The notes beneath the pieces were generated by a model. It saw nothing but the letters and a program-made list of their open reading frames with translations. It did no database searches and was not told where the DNA came from. A DNA stretch of 64,000 nt from Hetaerina americana (taxonomy: Eukaryota; Arthropoda; Insecta; Odonata; Calopterygidae), in contig JAKTNV010000003.1 in the NCBI GenBank assembly GCA_022747635.1, forward strand, positions 13,076,911 to 13,140,910. The letters are read 5' to 3'. The translations under genes were made by a program, and so were the position numbers. Positions 59,101-64,000 of the stretch are shown here, one piece after another. Every line of letters begins with the position of its first letter. Position 1 is the stretch's first letter.

Positions 59101-61061
59101 CTAATAATTTAAATTATGAGTGAAATCTTCTTGCTTCCAGTGGTCCAAACCTAGGATATCTAATATTAATGTAACGCTTTCTGTTTGTTCGTTCTTAAAA
59201 CTGAATTATTTCCTCAGTACGTTGTTTTATTCCGACAGGAATTGCACAACGTAGCCCTCGGCATAGTCTCATGTGATCGACCCGGGTACAAGGTTAGGTC
59301 TAACGGTTCTAGACAATGTGAAATATCACCTTTACTTAGTTTTTATTGGAATATTTATCCACTGTTCTTGTAATAAACTCTTTGTTTCTTTAAAGCAGCT
59401 CTGTACAGGGTCGGAGATTTTTTCCCGTGTTTGTTCCGTTGTTTTAGAGACTCCCGCGTGTTTCCTGAGTCAGTTATTCACACGTCTAGCCCTCGGAGTG
59501 TAGATATAGTTGTAAGTTTGTATAGATTTTTCTTCCCATGCATTGCAACGCATATCACTCAAGGCCCAATCCTGGCACCAAAGTAATATATCGTTGAGAC
59601 GGCCAGAGAGAGAGAAAGACCTGTCGGGAGTTTAATCACTCCTATATCGGTAAATGACCGTATCTTCGTCGTATAATTAATTCTGCGTTGTTGGCTACTC
59701 TACAATTAATATCATGGATGTTACCGAAAAGAAAGAGGTTCCTTGCGAGTTGCGGGTTTGGCGGCATTCGAACAAAATCGGCATTAATTCCATAATTGAT
59801 TACATTTTGTTTGTTCTCTCAGAGAAAATCGCGAATCTATTTCCCTGCTATTCCTTTCTTCCATACAATCGATATTTAGAACGGCAGTGTTCTGAAATGC
59901 GCTAAGTTAGTCACAGTTATGCCAGTATTATTCGGGCGTTGAGGTCGCTGGTCTCAACTAGCCCGGTGAACCCCGGAACGAATAGATAGGATAGGGTTGG
60001 TGTGGGATCAGACCTACGCTCCGATCGCAAGGATGGTACAGTGTGCGTCTGAGGTATGTCGCCATATGCACAACGCGCGTCTTAGCTTGCCTTTCTAGTT
60101 TCCAGAAACTTGCATCCCTTCTCGTACCATCGAAGCTCGCCAATGATCAACCCTTCCCCTTACGTTTGAGGCCACCTAATGGTTCGTGGACATGAACCAA
60201 GTACCCTCCTCGTATTACATTCTCCTGGTATGGTTTCCATTTTAAGAAGTTCCTCAGACCGTAATTACGCTGTTAATGAATGCCCACCATTGATTGATAT
60301 GATCTTCTAAATTTGTGGAAGGGGGAAAAGTGCCCTTGACGCTAGATTTGCTTGAGCGTTGTTACTGGGCATTTAAAATAAATATCACTGGAGTGAAAAA
60401 TGATATCCATCACTGATGAGTAAAGAATTAATAGTAGAAGTGAATAAATATTATTCAGGTAGTGGAGCGGGAATCAGTTTTTGATGCAACCGAACGATAT
60501 CTTAGCCGGTCAGAAGGTTATCGTATGCATTCCAATCTTCTTTGTTCGGGGAATTAAAGGCTTGAATAATCTAGTATATGTGAAAAGTAATGGGGTCCTT
60601 CGTTCTGCGCCAAGAATCTATGAGCGTCGAAAATTGGCGTTGAATGCACTCAACTGTGACGGTGAAACTGCGGTGAGCAGGTGAAGCTATCCTTTTACAA
60701 CTCACTATTCACTGATATTCTCGTTTGTCTTTTAATTGAAGATTAACGACTACATTATTAGGAAACCGGTAGACGTGAACATAAATATGTTCCTCACAAA
60801 TTAATGCTTCCGTTCAAAATGCATGGGTGATTCTGTACTTCGCAGCCGTCTGTACGCTGCGACTTGTGTTGTGTGCCAGGTCAGGCAGGATTGAAATCGT
60901 TTACCGATTGATGATCTTGAGGAATGTAGCCATTTAATTGGTCATTTAAATGTGCGTGTTACTATAAAGTTATGGAGGGTTCTACCAAGGCATTCTCTGA
61001 CGCCTTACAAGCGTGGGGATATCAAGAAATCTCACGATTTTCTGTGCGTATAAGACAATTA
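53173..61061. other. Long spacer; one perfect hairpin, G+C-rich blocks
   Basis: About 7.9 kb. The hairpin at 57590 is listed separately. G+C-rich blocks lie near 53280-53480, 55380-55455 and 56440-56730. A frame at 56200-56445 (starting MAPKESVKSRLVRR) is unassigned and I do not call it a gene. Confidence 0.55.
57590..57662. repeat. Perfect hairpin, 33-bp arms, 7-base loop
   Basis: Left arm 57590-57622, loop CTTTTCC, right arm 57630-57662, complementary at all 33 positions. A further 8-bp match (CACTTCGT/ACGAAGTG) lies about 15-20 bases outside on each side. Not a simple repeat. Confidence 0.95.
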
Positions 61062-61814
61062 CGAGGGTCATCCGGAAAGTAGTACCCGTTCGTGCCGCAT
61101 GAAGTGCTGACGACGCGAGTAGCCGCTGGACGAGGTCAGATAGCTTCAGTGGCTTGTCTGCCTTCTCTGAGCCAAGTTGCGTGACGCTAGCATTGCCTGT
61201 GTTGTTTCTGTGATTGTTTACAATGTTTAAAAAAATTGAGAACGCCGCCAGTTGTGAAGTGAGGGCAGTGATTAAATTCCTCAATGCAAGAAACGTTCGC
61301 CCATGTGATATTCATCGCCAATTAAAGGAGGTGTATGGAGACAATGTAATGGACGAGTCGTCTGTTCGGCGGTGGTGTCGCAACTTCAACATGGGGAGGG
61401 GGAACACACACGACGATGAGCGTTCGGAGAGACCGTCTGTCATTACAGACCAACTGGTGAGCTCAGTTGACGAATTCGTGAGGAACGATCGGCGCGTCAC
61501 AATTGATGACATCTGTGAGCATTTTCCCAATGTTTCTCGAACAATTGTTCATGAAATTGTTAAACACCATCTGCATTATGCAAAAATTTGTGCAAGATGG
61601 GTCCCTCGCGTATCTCAATGAGCTGGCGGCGAAGGACTATGCAGCAGGAATACAGAAACTTGTCACACGTTATGACAAATGCCTTAATTTGCTTGGAGAT
61701 TATGTTGAGAAGTAGTTTAAAGTATCCTCTTTCAAATAAAATTTTTTATGTTTGTTAATATTTACTTTTGTGTCTTTATTTCACGAACGGGTACTACTTT
61801 CCGGATGACCCTCG
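61062..61814 (+). mobile_element. mariner element, internally deleted, TA duplication
   Basis: Terminal inverted repeats 61062-61094 and 61782-61814 are complementary at all 33 positions, beginning CGAGGGTCATCCGGAAAGTA. TA dinucleotides flank both ends (61060-61061, 61815-61816), the standard mariner target duplication. At 753 bp it is shorter than the roughly 1.3 kb of complete mariners. An AATAAA lies near 61737. The intact ends mean it could still be moved by transposase made elsewhere. Confidence 0.95.
61223..61715 (+). pseudogene. mariner transposase, catalytic domain deleted
   Basis: Starting at ATG 61223, the first 132 codons encode the bipartite DNA-binding region: FKKIENAASCEVRAVIKFLN, the SSVRRWCRNF helix and the second helix-turn-helix around TIDDICEHFPNVSRTIVHEI. 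The frame reads into CARWVP and stops at 61621. Downstream, in another frame, YLNELAAKDYAAGIQKLV and DKCLNLLGDYVEK (to 61715) are the extreme C-terminus of the same protein. The whole catalytic region with its three aspartates is missing, and the join lies near 61600-61615. The remnant could in principle bind the ends, but it cannot cut DNA. Confidence 0.92.
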
Positions 61815-61816
61815 TA

Positions 61817-64000
61817 GTTGCATTTCATGATCATGGTGAAGACCTTTAAGTGATGAAATAATTAAATATATTGAGAAGATATAATATTAATAGCATGCTA
61901 AATATGAGAAGTATAGATACGCGAGACTTGAAGAAGTTGCTAATTGCATTTCTTAGTAACTATATCTTAGAATGAACTACGTGTCTGTATAGAATATGCA
62001 TAAAGATCATGCTATTAGAACATTTCTGTTAATTGGGTATTTATGAGAATTTTTATCATCCAATTAAGTTTTTTTATCCTCGGCTAAGATTGTTTTTTCT
62101 GTTTGACCATCAAATAGTGTGCTTAAAAGAATTCATTTTACTGCATGATCTCGAAATATTTTCCATTCCGACAAATGCAATACATTTGCATTCGTTCTTG
62201 ACGTCATTTATCTCCCGAGAACAAGGTGTTTTTTACCCCATCGATAAGCGAACACAATTAACTCTTTTGTATTTAATCGCAAGGAGACCGTTTAATCTTA
62301 TATCGGGATCGATTTCGCAATAGATTGTTTTTCACCGTTTAGCCTGAGAAATATTTTTACTTTACATAATTTTTGCTTTACATAATTGAATGTTTCCACT
62401 GCAGCGGTAGTGAGGGGATATATTTGTTTTTTGTTCATGCTTGTACATTGAGTACTGACCGTCAAGTCAAAGAGGCTGCGTTAAATGTTGCAAAAGTAGC
62501 TTCGGCGAGGCGCCCACATGTTTCTACGCAAATGCGAGATGTTTCACGGGGGAAATATCAATCCCCTGGACCGATATTTCAGCCCGGATGCCATAGTTTC
62601 CGGCTGAGTGCTTAAACCAATTAAGCATCCTCATGCACGGTAAAATTCTCTCATAGGTTACCTAGGTCCTTAAGCCCACTTGTCATTTGCATTGAAGGCA
62701 AGTTGAATGAACCATTCGCGGCATTCCGAGAACCGTGTTCTAGGGCGAATTGACTGGCGAAAGCAACGTCACTCATTCCCTGGAAAGCACTAAGAATGCT
62801 CGCTGACCGAAGAGGCTTTCCCAACCATTTGTAGATCGTGACAAACGGTCTTTGTGCGACTTTCCTCAAATAGGCATGACTTCCTCTCGTCTTTGGGGTT
62901 GGAAGAGTTTTTGAGGGCAGAAAATTACTGGTTTTTTGTTCAGATTCTGTGTGGGATATGAGAACGTGTTCGCCATTGATTGTTTGGTTGAATTTGACCA
63001 CTTGCCTTCCGGTGTGTATTTTTCCTGCTGTGACCGCTCGTACAACTCTTTCAACAGCCGAAATCGAAAGGAATTCTTGAAGCGCGTATGCTTGCGGATA
63101 TGTGTTTAAGTCTAAGACTCTTTGTTCTTCAGCCTTTTGTCAATTGCTTCGCATTTGCATATGATGTCTTCATTGTTAATGCTTTGTTGGAAAACTTATA
63201 CAAACCACCGTTACAGAATCACACACGACCACGTTTTCGATGCTTAGGCATCAATTCAGATCGTGGGCAACTTTTAACGGTGGCTTGTAAGTTTTCCAAC
63301 AAATTAATATAATGAAAAACCAAAAAGTTATTGGTGTATTAATTAATGGTTTATCCCATAGCAATGGATGGGAATATCTGTATTTATACCGAACTCATTT
63401 ACATGTTTTTTGTACTCTTATCGTATTCCTCTCGCACTAGGATTAGGTAAATGAAGGCGTAAATTTTCATCTCTGAAGTGAAATATCGTGAAAATCAATT
63501 TAGACAATTTATTGCCATCCGAGCCTCAGCGGCAGTTTATCAGATTCAACCTTTGTCGTATATGGGCGCCATTCAATTAGCATTATTAATGGTATTCTAC
63601 CTTTTAGGGGAGGTTTACCTGTTTTGGCCATCTTCAGCCTTTTGGTATCATATATATGGTGGTATATATATGGTCGGAATCCGCTGCCATTTCAATGGCA
63701 GAACTCTCGAAACATTTGCATGATGCGTGAATGCATTTCAGCGTCTCCGAACTTCTCCCTTTTGATTTTGAAATATTATTACTGCTTTTTTAGCATTGAA
63801 AAAAAGTGTGAGACAAGATAACAGCGCTCCTAGAGATACATTAAATACGTTATCTGGTTTAAAGTGGCAGTAGTCAAGGATGAACTCAAGTTCATGTCAC
63901 TGTTACTACCTTACGCTTCCAACAGCTTAATCGGCAATAGAGCATCACAATTCACCATTCCTTCAGAGTTAATCGGAGACGTGTTTTACGTTATTAATAA
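61817..64000. other. Spacer; one fold-back sequence
   Basis: About 2.2 kb without a recognisable gene. The fold-back at 63184-63302 is listed separately. Confidence 0.6.
63184..63302. repeat. Fold-back sequence with about 30-bp arms and nested hairpins
   Basis: TTGTTGGAAAACTTATACAA on the left (arm 63184-63213) pairs with 63275-63302 with one mismatch and a 2-base gap. The 61-base interior has CCACG/CGTGG and GATGC/GCATC pairs. No flanking duplication seen. Confidence 0.8.

Noticed and set aside
61312..61530. Minus-strand frame within the mariner
   Set aside because: It is the antisense shadow of the transposase DNA-binding region.

Overview
This is a eukaryotic, animal-type, non-coding and repeat-rich stretch. 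It has no operons, ribosome binding sites or dense ORFs. The only long open frames belong to transposable elements. The mix (CR1/L2-like and RTE-like LINEs, a Jockey-like LINE with zinc-knuckle ORF1, a mariner with TA target duplication, tRNA-derived SINEs, many (TA)n tracts) fits an arthropod genome best; an insect or a chelicerate would both be possible and I cannot name the species. I found no host gene that I can defend; the window could be intergenic or intronic.

Layout. 0-5.4 kb: three minus-strand copies of a CR1/L2-like LINE (family A) sharing a C/G-rich 3' hairpin and TAGATG-type tails, plus a plus-strand remnant of an RTE-type C-terminus. 6.3-10.4 kb: a (TA)n tract, a head-to-head inverted pair of SINE bodies, a nearly full-length but broken RTE-like LINE on the minus strand, then a 110-bp direct repeat, a tRNA-like SINE head and a strong G/C hairpin. 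13-20.6 kb: several 3' ends of a second CR1/L2-like family (family B), a further family A 3' end, and a longer family B copy whose RT active site reads FAEE instead of FADD. 20.6-21.1 kb: a microsatellite palindrome abutting a SINE. 27.1-32.9 kb: the best preserved element, a Jockey-like LINE on the minus strand with an uninterrupted 953-residue ORF2, an ORF1 with a single in-frame stop and two likely frameshifts, and tandem 5' monomers. 37.2-37.9 kb: a second RTE fragment. 39.2 and 52.6-53.2 kb: plus-strand family B 3' ends. 44.6-45.4 kb: a 239-bp near-perfect palindrome between (TA)n tracts, followed by a SINE. 61.06-61.81 kb: a 753-bp mariner with perfect 33-bp inverted repeats whose catalytic domain has been deleted. 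The long spaces between hold only short hairpins, simple repeats and G/C-rich blocks.

There is no gene system in the usual sense. The parts that interact are retroelement parts: LINE families whose RNAs end in a shared hairpin, SINEs that need a LINE partner, and a non-autonomous mariner that needs transposase from elsewhere. The most informative signals are the conserved 3' hairpin with a compensatory pair change between families A and B, the repeated association of SINEs with (TA)n and fold-back DNA, and the large young palindrome at 44.7 kb.
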